NCBI RefSeq assembly: GCF_042646065.1 | Contig: NZ_JBHRTA010000022.1 | Location: 124,001-188,000, forward strand | Length of the DNA stretch: 64,000 nt | Source of the DNA: Parapedobacter deserti | GTDB taxonomy: Bacteria > Bacteroidota > Bacteroidia > Sphingobacteriales > Sphingobacteriaceae | Direction of reading: 5' to 3' | Part shown: positions 17,508-26,179 of the stretch, piece after piece | How the letters are laid out: each line of letters opens with the position of its first letter | How positions within the stretch are numbered: the first letter of the stretch is position 1 | The notes under the pieces: model-generated | What the model saw: the letters and a program-made list of their open reading frames with translations, nothing else | What the model was told of the DNA's origin: nothing | Databases searched by the model: none | Position numbers and translations under genes: made by a program

Positions 17508-19229
17508 TTAGTTTAACTCATATTCATCCTCATCAGAATCCCAATTCTCCATAGAAACAGTCACATTAAGACCAGTCGCCGTAGGAGTTGGGTCAATGAC
17601 ATGTTCGGGATGTAAGGGTGTTCCTGTAAGGATGTTCGGAAACCAGTCACCTGGATATATAGGTGTACCCCGATAAGTGCCTGACGGTTGGAGCGTCACA
17701 TCGGCCGCGCTCAAAGCACCGTTTTCATAACCACCGGGTATGGCGTCGGGGTTTGTTGTTCCGATGTAATTCACACCGGTGATGTTGGCTACATAAACTG
17801 TATTTCGAAGGATATCATATAAATTGGTAGTTCCTGGTCCTGAAGGCCCGTTTCCGTTGGGGTTGAGATAGATTCTGTAATAGCAATAACTGTTTGGATA
17901 ATAGAAAATATAGTGATCGGCCTCATGATCTCCTCCTATTCTGGCATTAACATCATATGGCGTGTTTATAGGATCCGTATCGACCGGAACTCCACTCTCA
18001 TTGAAGGTTATGTCAACGCCACCGTTTACCAAATTCTCAAAATATTCGCTCATCACAAATTCGCGTGCGGCTCCCAAGTTATCGAAATAACGCGCACCCA
18101 GCGCATCCTCTCCCCCGGTATTATCTCCAGTAAACACAGCATATAATTCTGGCAGTACACTATTATTATAGGTAGTAGCGTCACCGGTAATTGGGTCCCA
18201 TCCCAATTTATGCGGTATAAACTGCGCCCTGACGCTAACATAGGTAACGTCTTGGTGCCGGTGCGAAACTGATGTGTTTTCAGTTGTATAATGAATATTA
18301 GCAGCAGGGTCTTGAAAATCACCATTTCCGACCACAAGCAGGTCGTTTATCGCTTTGAATTCAACATCGCTAACATTTCGTAATTTCCTGATACTGTTAA
18401 TACTAAGCGCACCAACTGAATGTATAGTATTAGCAGCATGATTTGGGTCTTCGCCAGGAGTGCCAAGGAGCGGTGCAACATACATCTGATTATTGCGCTG
18501 TCCGATGGCAAATTCAAAATTGGTGACCGTACCGCCACTCACATTATCGAATACAAGACTGCCGGGGCCACCATCTGTTGTCACAACAACTTTAGCTACC
18601 AATCGGCTTACACTTATCGGTGTAGCAATCGGATTAATAGTAGTCACATCGTCAAAAGTCACATTGGTGCCCCTGGTTGCGGAAAAATAGGCCACACGGG
18701 ATGCGCCCCCAGCACTCGGCGTGCCTGATAGCAATTCAGCAAGGAGATCTTCGTCTTCGAATACTTCGTTGACATAATACCCCGTTCTCAGCCTGTGCAC
18801 AATCAAATCTGGCAGGTTTACCCCAACATATACCAGCTTATCACCTTGCTTAACTTCAAATTCGCCCGTTACAAAGGTGCTGCTGTTGCCTGGGTTCTTG
18901 AATTCGCCCTCACCGGGGTCGTTTGCTGAAATAAAATCGGCTGGCGTAGGACCGGTACGTACAAAATGAAAGTGATCAACAGCGTAACTACCGCCATTTT
19001 CGTAAATAAATACGTCTAAATATTCTGCATATATCTCTTCAGGTGTTGCATAAAGATCTCCATCCCCTGGTGCGTAGGTACGAATATTCTTTGGTATAGA
19101 TACGGCCAACTTCGCTTTCACGATTTTCCCTTCCGGCACCACAGTATCCCGGTCATCTCCTCCTGGTCGTTTACAAGCACCTAGCACCAATCCGACCAAT
19201 GCAATTGTCAATAGTTGTTTGATTTTCAT
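17508..19229 (-). CDS. Mfa1/FimA-family major fimbrial subunit (type V pilin)
   Basis: A 573-residue pilin precursor, close to Mfa1 (~563). The lipoprotein signal ends L-G-A-C (C19). R50 follows the first conserved strand (A-V-S-I-P-K-N-I-R) and precedes T-Y-A-P-G-D-G-D, the position where P. gingivalis Mfa1 is cut after Arg to free the strand-exchange groove. The body holds a V-F-I-Y-E-N-G-G strand and ends with V-T-V-S-M-E-N-W-D, like the C-terminal donor strand of the family. It follows the DUF3575 gene by 48 bp and precedes the anchor and C11 peptidase genes. No promoter box was found directly upstream. Confidence 0.85.
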   Translation of the reverse strand: MKIKQLLTIALVGLVLGACKRPGGDDRDTVVPEGKIVKAKLAVSIPKNIRTYAPGDGDLYATPEEIYAEYLDVFIYENGGSYAVDHFHFVRTGPTPADFISANDPGEGEFKNPGNSSTFVTGEFEVKQGDKLVYVGVNLPDLIVHRLRTGYYVNEVFEDEDLLAELLSGTPSAGGASRVAYFSATRGTNVTFDDVTTINPIATPISVSRLVAKVVVTTDGGPGSLVFDNVSGGTVTNFEFAIGQRNNQMYVAPLLGTPGEDPNHAANTIHSVGALSINSIRKLRNVSDVEFKAINDLLVVGNGDFQDPAANIHYTTENTSVSHRHQDVTYVSVRAQFIPHKLGWDPITGDATTYNNSVLPELYAVFTGDNTGGEDALGARYFDNLGAAREFVMSEYFENLVNGGVDITFNESGVPVDTDPINTPYDVNARIGGDHEADHYIFYYPNSYCYYRIYLNPNGNGPSGPGTTNLYDILRNTVYVANITGVNYIGTTNPDAIPGGYENGALSAADVTLQPSGTYRGTPIYPGDWFPNILTGTPLHPEHVIDPTPTATGLNVTVSMENWDSDEDEYELN

Positions 19230-19277
19230 AAGTAGAAGTTTAATTGTTTAAATTAATTTGTAATATAACACATGTGA

Positions 19278-20036
19278 TTAATAAAGCGCATATATTGCCG
19301 TGAGGTATACGATGGATAATGACGATTTGCCCGGACCGACGTACCTTCTCGTACCTGATCCCTTGAATGAGCCGCAGGTCTTGCATTCATAGCTATCGTA
19401 CCACAGATACGAAAAAACCAAAGTGGTGCCGACCTCCCCTCGCCATCGTCCCCCCAAGCCAAACTGGTTCGCATACGTAAGGCCTCCGCCAGCACCATGC
19501 CCTTGATAGCGGGTGTTTTTCGGGTCAGGAAACATGCCGAACGGGATACCAATACCGCCAGCATTGTAATATAGGTAGTGAAGTTGAAGACCAATAAAGG
19601 ACTGCACATGAATGAAGCTTCCTCTGAATGTTTCACCAAACCAGCGCCGAAGCTCCGGCTGAAAGGCAAGGTGCTTAATTTTCCTGTTGTCCGAGAATGT
19701 CCAAGGATTGTAGCTGACCGGCAGACTAACGCTGAAGCGGTTATTGAAGTACTGTTCGACCCCTATGTTTATAGTGGAGGTAGCCAACTCGGTTATGTTG
19801 GCTTTTACAGTTAGCATCGGATCCACCCAACGACCTCCTCCGATTTGACGTAAGGGGTTCGAGTAAGTGATAGGAATCGCTCCCGACGTTCTAAAATTTT
19901 TTTCAACAGTTGTCGTGTTAAGGTCATGCTGCAATTGAGCAGAGACATTGAAAAACCACAGCGAACACGCCAAAAAAAAACAGAGGTGTCCAAGAGACGT
20001 TGAATTGACATAATTTTTCACTAATTGCGAAAGCAT
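19278..20036 (-). CDS. DUF3575 outer-membrane-like protein of the pilus locus
   Basis: The ATG at 20036 gives 252 residues with a signal peptide ending in V-S-A-Q; the upstream TTG at 20084 would add an unlikely 16-residue tail. The core matches DUF3575: T-V-K-A-N-I-T-E-L-A-T-S-T, then Y-N-P-W-T-F-S-D-N-R-K-I-K-H and Q-P-E-L-R-R-W-F. Alternating hydrophobic strands and a final aromatic residue suggest an outer-membrane beta barrel. DUF3575 genes commonly open Bacteroidota mfa-type fimbrial loci, as here, but their role is not established. It is the first gene of the pilus operon. Confidence 0.82.
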   Translation of the reverse strand: MLSQLVKNYVNSTSLGHLCFFLACSLWFFNVSAQLQHDLNTTTVEKNFRTSGAIPITYSNPLRQIGGGRWVDPMLTVKANITELATSTINIGVEQYFNNRFSVSLPVSYNPWTFSDNRKIKHLAFQPELRRWFGETFRGSFIHVQSFIGLQLHYLYYNAGGIGIPFGMFPDPKNTRYQGHGAGGGLTYANQFGLGGRWRGEVGTTLVFSYLWYDSYECKTCGSFKGSGTRRYVGPGKSSLSIVYLTAIYALY

Positions 20037-20432
20037 TGACTTGAAGGATTTGTTTTTTAGTGAGTAAAACGCGGTGAACAACAAAGTCTATTCATCAAAT
20101 ATGAACATTGTCCAACTTGCTTTAAATTTTATATGCCAGATATGTGAAAAATATAGCGCACAGTCGAAAAGGGAATAGGTGAAACATTGTTTAGTTAGAT
20201 CAACAAAACTAAATACATTCATCTAATTTTTCACACCATTATATAGGCGCCAACGAATTTACTATCTCATTTTGACTCTATTTTGTGGTATTGCGAATAA
20301 GTAAATGTTCCATAGGTCATTCTTTTTCCTTTAGGTAATAATTTAATACAAGGTAGATTATACGCGGCTAATATACATTATATTCTATTATATGCAGCTT
20401 TTTTCTAACATTTCTTACTGGCTACCTCAGAC
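20037..20432. other. AT-rich intergenic region upstream of the pilus operon
   Basis: About 400 bp with no ORF, between the DUF3575 start and the broken HTH gene on the other strand. It should hold the pilus operon promoter, but no full TAnnTTTG box was found in the minus direction. One 7-bp inverted repeat, TTTAGTT (20190-20196) and AACTAAA (20207-20213), is visible but may be chance in AT-rich DNA. Confidence 0.5.
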
Positions 20433-20827
20433 ATGTCAACCCCGTTGAATAGAATTAAGAAAATTATTGATTTCAAAGGCAAAAGTATAAGCGCTTTTGA
20501 AATATCAGCAGGCCTCTAAAACGGAGCTTCGGCGGCCAATTGAAAAAGCAGAAGACAATCGGCGTGGATAAATTAGAGAATATACTAAAAGCGCATCCAG
20601 ATCTCAGTGCGGATTGCGTGCTTTTAGGTAAAGGCAAGATGTTATAAGAGGACGACTTGATAACACCCAGACATGGGCGCATGGTTTACACCGATTTAGC
20701 TACACTGGAAAGAAATTATGAGCGCGTGATTGAGTCCTTGTACAGTGTCATCGCTGCTCAGCAAAAAATGATCGCCGCACTGGAGGAATTAGTGGACAGA
20801 GTGCTTAGTGAAACAGCAATTCGCTAA
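20433..20827 (+). pseudogene. HTH-type (phage-repressor-like) transcriptional regulator, inactivated
   Basis: Three frames read together give one protein. Codons 1-28 from the ATG at 20433 read M-S-T-P-L-N-R-I-K-K-I-I-D and end at a TAA (20517-20519). A one-base loss near 20529-20530 shifts the frame, which continues G-G-Q-L-K-K-Q-K-T-I-G-V-D-K-L. It reaches A-D-C-V-L-L-G-K-G-K-M-L, the usual end of an XRE-type HTH. A second TAA (20645-20647) follows, then 59 more in-frame codons of an amphipathic, probably coiled-coil helix to the TAA at 20825-20827. Two stops plus one frameshift make it non-functional. It overlaps the kdsA stop by 4 bp. Confidence 0.75.
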
Positions 20828-21642
20828 CACACTGCTTCCCTTAATCGGATCAATTTTCGCAGCAGACTCTCGAGCACATCCAAATGCAGCATGTTTGCAC
20901 CATCGGATTTAGCGTTGGCTGGATCAGGGTGGGTTTCGATAAACAAACCGTCGGCACCGACAGCGATTGCCGCCTTAGCAATGGTCTCTATGAGGGCAGG
21001 TTTGCCGCCTGTAACGCCCGACACTTGATTAGGCTGCTGCAGCGAATGTGTACAATCCATCACAACCGGTACACCGAAGCTGCGCATTTCCGGAATACCT
21101 CGGAAGTCAACAATGAGATCTTGGTAGCCAAAACTATTCCCTCTATCGGTTAGCATAACCTTGCTGTTGCCTGAGTCCACCACCTTATCCAAGGCAAACC
21201 GCATAGCTCCCGCCGACAAAAATTGGCCCTTCTTTACATTTACGCCCTTGCCCGTTTTTGCCGCGGCTACAAGCAATTCCGTTTGTCGACAAAGAAAGGC
21301 TGGTATCTGCAATACGTCTACGAATTCCGCAGCAATGGCAGCCTCATGACTCTCGTGTATGTCAGTCACCGTGGGTATGCCGAAGGTATCACCAATCTTG
21401 CGCAAGATGTTCAGCGCTTTTTCATCACCGATTCCGGAAAACGAGTCGGCCCGAGAACGATTAGCCTTGCGAAAAGAACCTTTGTATATATAGGGTATCT
21501 TCAGTCGGTCCGTAATCGACACGACGCGTTCAGCAATTTGCATGGCGATGTCTTCTCCTTCGATGACGCACGGGCCGGCCATCAAAAAGAAGTTCCCAGA
21601 ATCTGCATGCCTGATACCAGGTACAATTAAGTCGATAGTCAT
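20824..21642 (-). CDS. kdsA: 3-deoxy-8-phosphooctulonate (Kdo-8-P) synthase
   Basis: KdsA condenses phosphoenolpyruvate with arabinose-5-phosphate to give Kdo-8-phosphate for lipopolysaccharide. The 272 residues show M-A-G-P-C-V-I-E-G-E at the start, the K-G-S-F-R-K-A-N-R-S substrate segment, D-I-H-E-S, K-K-G-Q-F-L and D-C-T-H-S. The length is normal. Its partner kdsD, which makes the arabinose-5-phosphate, lies 2.4 kb away beyond recQ on the other strand. Confidence 0.96.
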   Translation of the reverse strand: MTIDLIVPGIRHADSGNFFLMAGPCVIEGEDIAMQIAERVVSITDRLKIPYIYKGSFRKANRSRADSFSGIGDEKALNILRKIGDTFGIPTVTDIHESHEAAIAAEFVDVLQIPAFLCRQTELLVAAAKTGKGVNVKKGQFLSAGAMRFALDKVVDSGNSKVMLTDRGNSFGYQDLIVDFRGIPEMRSFGVPVVMDCTHSLQQPNQVSGVTGGKPALIETIAKAAIAVGADGLFIETHPDPANAKSDGANMLHLDVLESLLRKLIRLREAVC

Positions 21643-21709
21643 AACTCATTCGTTTATATAGGCTCCGCAACGCCGAAAGCCTGACAGCTCACAATTTGCA
21701 CTTCTCAAG

Positions 21710-23902
21710 TCAATTTCCTAATTCAGACATAAACTTAATACGCATCAACTGAATTTCTTCGTACGTATAGTCTTCCGACCCTAAGTCCCGAAGCGCTTGG
21801 TCTATCGAGTCAACCTCGGCACTCCGAAAATAATCGAACACTTCGTCCTGCCGGTCTTCATCAATAATCTCATCAACGAAATATCCTAAATTAAGTTTAG
21901 TGCCCGAGTTTACAATAGATTCCACCTCCTTCAGTAAGTCCTCGTAGCTGATACCTTTGGCGTGAGCAATGTCTTCCAGCCCGATCTTACGGTCGATGTT
22001 CTGGATAATGGACACCTTCAATGCGGATTTGTTGGCCGTACCTTTGATAACAAGATCCTGTGGACGATCAATCTCGTTTTCCTCGACATATTGTTTGATG
22101 AGCTGCACAAATTGGCTGCCAAATTTCATCGCTTTCCCCGCCCCTACGCCATGTATTTGCTTTAGCTCATCAATAGTGATCGGGTAATGGGTACACATCT
22201 CATCTAACGAAGGATCTTGGAAAATCACAAACGGCGGTAGCCCTTTCTGTTTGGCTATCTTTTTCCGCAGTTCCTTCAGCATTTTCAGCAATTGGGTATC
22301 CACGGCACCGCCGGTCTGCTGGGTGGGTTCATCTCCCCCATCTTCGGTTGCGGCATCCATCGGCTTATTCAAAATAAACTTAATGCCGTAGGGATTTTCA
22401 ATAAAGCGCCGACCTGATTCAGTGAGCATCAATAGTCCGTAGTGATCAATATCCTTTGCTAAAAAATTATTTAATACGGCCTGCCTGATCAGCGATTTCC
22501 AATAGATAACCCCATGCTCTTTCCCAGCACCAAACAAAGGATGGGTGTCGTGCTTATAGGAGGAAATAGGTTGGTTGTTTTGACCCATAAAGACATTAAT
22601 GATGTGATGGTCATCAAATTTTTCACCTTGTTGCTGAATAAATGTCAACACGTTCAGCAGTGATGCATCTGCATCGAAAGACGTCTGTTGACTACTGCAA
22701 TTATCACACATGTTGTTGCAGCCCGTTTCATCGAAATTTTCCCCGAAATAATGAAGAATCTGCTTTCGGCGGCATACGGAAGATTCGGAATAGTCAATCA
22801 CCTCCTTTAGTATTTGGGTGCCTATCTCACGCTCAGAAACAGGCTTATCCTTCATGAACTTCGTCAGCTTTTCGATATCTTTCTCTGAATAGAACGCTAA
22901 GCAATGCCCTTCACCGCCATCACGTCCGGCCCTCCCCGTTTCTTGGTAATAACCTTCCATGCTTTTGGGGATATCATGATGGATCACGTAGCGCACATCC
23001 GGTTTGTCGATGCCCATACCGAAAGCTATAGTCGCGACAATCACTTCAACGTCTTCCATCAAAAATTTGTCCTGCGTCTCCGCCCGTGTCTTCGCATCCA
23101 GCCCGGCATGATAAGGAAGCGCCTTAATTCCGTTAATGCTCAGCACTTCAGCGATTTCTTCAACTTTTTTGCGGCTGAGACAATAAATAATGCCGGACTT
23201 TCCTATGTTATTCTTGATAAACCGTACGATTTCTTTTACGACATTTCGTTTCGGCCGCACCTCATAATACAAATTTGGCCTGTTGAATGACGATTTGAAC
23301 ATCGTCGCGTCGTTCATCTGAAGGTTTTTGCGGATATCCGACTGCACCTTCGGGGTGGCTGTCGCGGTGAGCGCAATCACTGGTATCCCGCTCCCGATCG
23401 AATTGATGACCGAGCGAATTTTCCGGTATTCAGGCCGGAAGTCGTGTCCCCATTCAGAGATACAATGCGCTTCGTCTACAGCCACAAATGAAACCGTAAT
23501 CAACTTTAAGAATTCCACGTTTTCGGCTTTCGCCAACGACTCAGGAGCCACATAAAGCAGTTTGGTCTTCCCAGCGATTACATCCTGCCGCACACGGGTT
23601 ATGTCACTTTTGTTCAATGAAGAGTTTAGGAAGTGTGCGATACTATCGTCCCCACCGAAGGATCGCAGCTGATCGACCTGATTTTTCATCAAAGCGATAA
23701 GTGGCGAGATCACTATGGCAGTACCTTCGCTCATCAGTGCAGGCAGTTGATAGCAAATAGATTTCCCTCCCCCCGTGGGCATGATCACAAATGTATCTTT
23801 CTTTTGTAGGATGTTGGTGATTATTGCTTCTTGGTCACCTTTAAACGCGTCAAAACCAAAAAATTCCTGTAAATTGTCAAATAATCTTTTCTCTATTTCC
23901 AT
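21710..23902 (-). CDS. recQ: ATP-dependent DNA helicase RecQ
   Basis: A 3'-5' helicase of recombination and replication-fork repair. The ATG at 23902 (M-E-I-E-K-R) gives 730 residues; the TTG at 23950 is less likely. Order: SF2 helicase core with M-P-T-G-G-G-K-S and D-E-A-H; C-terminal core with Q-E-T-G-R-A-G-R-D-G; zinc-binding region with C-R-R-K-Q, then C-N-N-M-C-D-N-C; winged helix; HRDC domain (L-R-K-K-I-A-K-Q-K-G-L-P-P-F) near 530-610; and an acidic C-terminal tail longer than in E. coli RecQ (~610 residues). It is divergent from kdsD with a 97 bp gap. Confidence 0.96.
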   Translation of the reverse strand: MEIEKRLFDNLQEFFGFDAFKGDQEAIITNILQKKDTFVIMPTGGGKSICYQLPALMSEGTAIVISPLIALMKNQVDQLRSFGGDDSIAHFLNSSLNKSDITRVRQDVIAGKTKLLYVAPESLAKAENVEFLKLITVSFVAVDEAHCISEWGHDFRPEYRKIRSVINSIGSGIPVIALTATATPKVQSDIRKNLQMNDATMFKSSFNRPNLYYEVRPKRNVVKEIVRFIKNNIGKSGIIYCLSRKKVEEIAEVLSINGIKALPYHAGLDAKTRAETQDKFLMEDVEVIVATIAFGMGIDKPDVRYVIHHDIPKSMEGYYQETGRAGRDGGEGHCLAFYSEKDIEKLTKFMKDKPVSEREIGTQILKEVIDYSESSVCRRKQILHYFGENFDETGCNNMCDNCSSQQTSFDADASLLNVLTFIQQQGEKFDDHHIINVFMGQNNQPISSYKHDTHPLFGAGKEHGVIYWKSLIRQAVLNNFLAKDIDHYGLLMLTESGRRFIENPYGIKFILNKPMDAATEDGGDEPTQQTGGAVDTQLLKMLKELRKKIAKQKGLPPFVIFQDPSLDEMCTHYPITIDELKQIHGVGAGKAMKFGSQFVQLIKQYVEENEIDRPQDLVIKGTANKSALKVSIIQNIDRKIGLEDIAHAKGISYEDLLKEVESIVNSGTKLNLGYFVDEIIDEDRQDEVFDYFRSAEVDSIDQALRDLGSEDYTYEEIQLMRIKFMSELGN

Positions 23903-23992
23903 TGCGCTCTTCGCAAAATTTAGACAGACTGATAACCAAAGAATGGCCAAAATAACATATTTTTGCGCATATCAGTATCTAAAATTATAAAA

Positions 23993-24000
23993 TATATTTG
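23993..24000 (+). promoter_or_regulatory. -7-like box overlapping the kdsD start
   Basis: TATATTTG matches the -7 consensus fully, but its last G is also the first base of the GTG start codon of kdsD. Transcription from it would begin a few bases inside the gene. Either another promoter serves kdsD or translation starts lower; see findings. Confidence 0.3.
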
Positions 24001-24965
24001 TGAAAAGCAATTCCGAAATTAAAAATATCGCAATAAACGTTTTGACCCAAGAAGCGGATGCTTTGAACAAACTGACGGAACGAATTGGAAGTGATTTCAT
24101 TGCCGTAGTAGAAGCCATTTTGGGATTAAAGGGCCGCGTTGTCGTAACAGGTGTAGGTAAAAGCGCTATCATTGCTCAAAAAATTGTGGCGACGCTGAAC
24201 TCGACGGGAACACCCGCTATTTTTATGCACGCTGCCGATGCCATTCACGGCGATCTTGGCATCATCCAGGCGGAAGATTTGGTGATGGCGGTCTCCAAAA
24301 GCGGAAATACACCCGAAATACGGGTTCTGGTGCCGCTTTTAAGGCAAACATCAAGCCAGTTCGTCGCTATTGTGGGAAACACACGATCTTACCTGGCCCA
24401 GCACGCTGACTTCGTCCTTGATACCACGGTAGACAAAGAAGCCTGCCCGCATAACCTTGCTCCCACCACCAGCACCACCGCACAGCTGGCGATGGGCGAT
24501 GCCCTGGCGGTTTGCCTATTGGAATGCCGACAATTCAGCGACCGTGATTTCGCCCGCTACCATCCCGGCGGTGCATTGGGTAAACGCTTGTATCTAAAGG
24601 TCTCAGACCTCTCTGCGCAAAACGGCAGGCCAAGTGTCCAGCCTGATGCATCAGTGAGGGAGGTGATCGTTACGATTACTCAACATCGATTGGGGGCGGT
24701 TGCTGTAGTCGCTAATCAAAACCTGATAGGGATTATCACAGACGGGGATATAAGGCGGATGCTGGAGAACCACCAACAAATCGATCAGCTCCACGCAAAG
24801 GATATAATGGGCCGATCGCCGAAGACAATTGACCGGAATGAGTTAGCCATCAATGCGTTCACTATCATGAGGGAGAACAATATTACACAACTTTTGGTGA
24901 TCCACAATCAGTCTTATGACGGAATTGTTCATTTGCATGATTTGCTCAAGGAAGGGATTATTTGA
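24000..24965 (+). CDS. kdsD: Arabinose-5-phosphate isomerase (KpsF/GutQ family)
   Basis: It converts ribulose-5-phosphate to arabinose-5-phosphate for the Kdo pathway with KdsA. The 321 residues hold an SIS sugar-isomerase domain (G-V-G-K-S-A near 50, S-K-S-G-N-T-P-E near 100) and two C-terminal CBS domains (~205-321). The GTG at 24000 is used because the N-terminal helix before L-T-Q-E-A-D-A-L aligns with family members and no in-frame ATG exists nearby; a TTG at codon 15 is the alternative. manC follows about 105 bp later. Confidence 0.93.
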   Translation: MKSNSEIKNIAINVLTQEADALNKLTERIGSDFIAVVEAILGLKGRVVVTGVGKSAIIAQKIVATLNSTGTPAIFMHAADAIHGDLGIIQAEDLVMAVSKSGNTPEIRVLVPLLRQTSSQFVAIVGNTRSYLAQHADFVLDTTVDKEACPHNLAPTTSTTAQLAMGDALAVCLLECRQFSDRDFARYHPGGALGKRLYLKVSDLSAQNGRPSVQPDASVREVIVTITQHRLGAVAVVANQNLIGIITDGDIRRMLENHQQIDQLHAKDIMGRSPKTIDRNELAINAFTIMRENNITQLLVIHNQSYDGIVHLHDLLKEGII

Positions 24966-25069
24966 GATGTTGGATTTTAGGTTGTAGATTTACAGCTTCA
25001 TACTTAGGTCATTTGTCAAATTTTCGATTATTGATTGGTAGCCGAATTATCATTAAAAAAGAACCATAC

Positions 25070-26152
25070 ATGAAGAATTATTATGCCGTAATCATGGCAG
25101 GAGGTATTGGTAGCCGGTTTTGGCCGGTAAGCCGCACGCGAAAGCCCAAGCAGTTTATTGATATGTTGGGTACGGGGAAAACGCTTATCCAAGCAACCTA
25201 TGAGCGCTTTCAAAAAATTGTTCCGGAAGAGAATATTTTCGTCGCCACAAACGAATCGTATGCAGACCTGGTACGCGAACAACTTCCGCAGCTATCACAG
25301 GGCCAGCTGATACTCGAGCCAATCATGCGGAATACCGCCCCCTGCATTGCCTATGCGAGCCATAAAATACAGCAATTGAACCCAGACGCCACCATGGTCA
25401 TCGCACCGGCAGATCACCTGATTCTCGAAACAGATGTCTTTGTCAACGATGTGACCAAAGGACTTGAATGTGCCGAAAGCAAAGACTGGTTAATTACATT
25501 GGGCATTAAGCCCTCGCGCCCGGACACCGGCTACGGATACATCCAATATGGAAAAAGTGCTTCGGCCCCGGGTTTTAAAAAGGTAAAAACCTTTACCGAG
25601 AAGCCGAATCTCGAACTAGCGAGAACCTTTCTGCAGAGCGGCGACTTCCTCTGGAACGCAGGGATATTCATTTGGTCGGCTAAGTCCATCATCCAAGCTT
25701 TTCAGAAATATCAAACCGAAATGAATGAGGTGTTCAAAGAAGGAGTTGAGGTGTATAACTCCGACCGCGAAGCCAAATTCATTTCAGGAGCATTCGTGCG
25801 CTGTGTCAATATATCCATCGATTTTGCAGTCATGGAAAAAGCAGACAACGTTTATGTGTTGCCAACAGACTTCGGTTGGTCCGATTTGGGTACATGGGCG
25901 TCCATTTACGAGTTAGCAGAGAAAGATTATCTTGGCAACGTGTCTTCATCAGCTAACAATGTAATCGTGTACGATTCTTCCAACTGCATGATCCGCGCAC
26001 CAAAAGACAAGTTGGTCATCGTCAAAGGGCTGCATAATTTTATAGTTGTCCAGTCAGACGACAGTTTAGTCATCTGTCCGAAGGATCAGGAACAGGACGT
26101 TAAGCAAATCGTTACTGACGTAAAGGAAAAATTCGGAAACAAATATATTTGA
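25070..26152 (+). CDS. manC: Mannose-1-phosphate guanylyltransferase
   Basis: It makes GDP-mannose from GTP and mannose-1-phosphate for surface polysaccharides. The ATG at 25070 gives 360 residues; the open frame upstream to 24962 is non-coding in character. The N-terminal nucleotidyltransferase motif is A-G-G-I-G-S-R-F-W-P-V-S-R. A-P-A-D-H-L, the F-T-E-K-P region and N-A-G-I-F-I-W are also seen. It lacks the cupin isomerase domain of the long bifunctional forms, as is usual in Bacteroidota. Confidence 0.93.
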   Translation: MKNYYAVIMAGGIGSRFWPVSRTRKPKQFIDMLGTGKTLIQATYERFQKIVPEENIFVATNESYADLVREQLPQLSQGQLILEPIMRNTAPCIAYASHKIQQLNPDATMVIAPADHLILETDVFVNDVTKGLECAESKDWLITLGIKPSRPDTGYGYIQYGKSASAPGFKKVKTFTEKPNLELARTFLQSGDFLWNAGIFIWSAKSIIQAFQKYQTEMNEVFKEGVEVYNSDREAKFISGAFVRCVNISIDFAVMEKADNVYVLPTDFGWSDLGTWASIYELAEKDYLGNVSSSANNVIVYDSSNCMIRAPKDKLVIVKGLHNFIVVQSDDSLVICPKDQEQDVKQIVTDVKEKFGNKYI

Positions 26153-26179
26153 TAATGTCGCGTTCTAAGTCTTCTTATT

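Noticed and set aside
20190..20213. Inverted repeat TTTAGTT / AACTAAA as an operator for the HTH regulator
   Set aside because: Arms of 7 bp with a 10-base spacer are expected by chance in such AT-rich DNA, and no second copy was seen.
24962..25069. N-terminal extension of manC from a TTG at 24962
   Set aside because: The 36 extra residues are unlike the family and overlap the end of kdsD; the ATG at 25070 gives the normal start.
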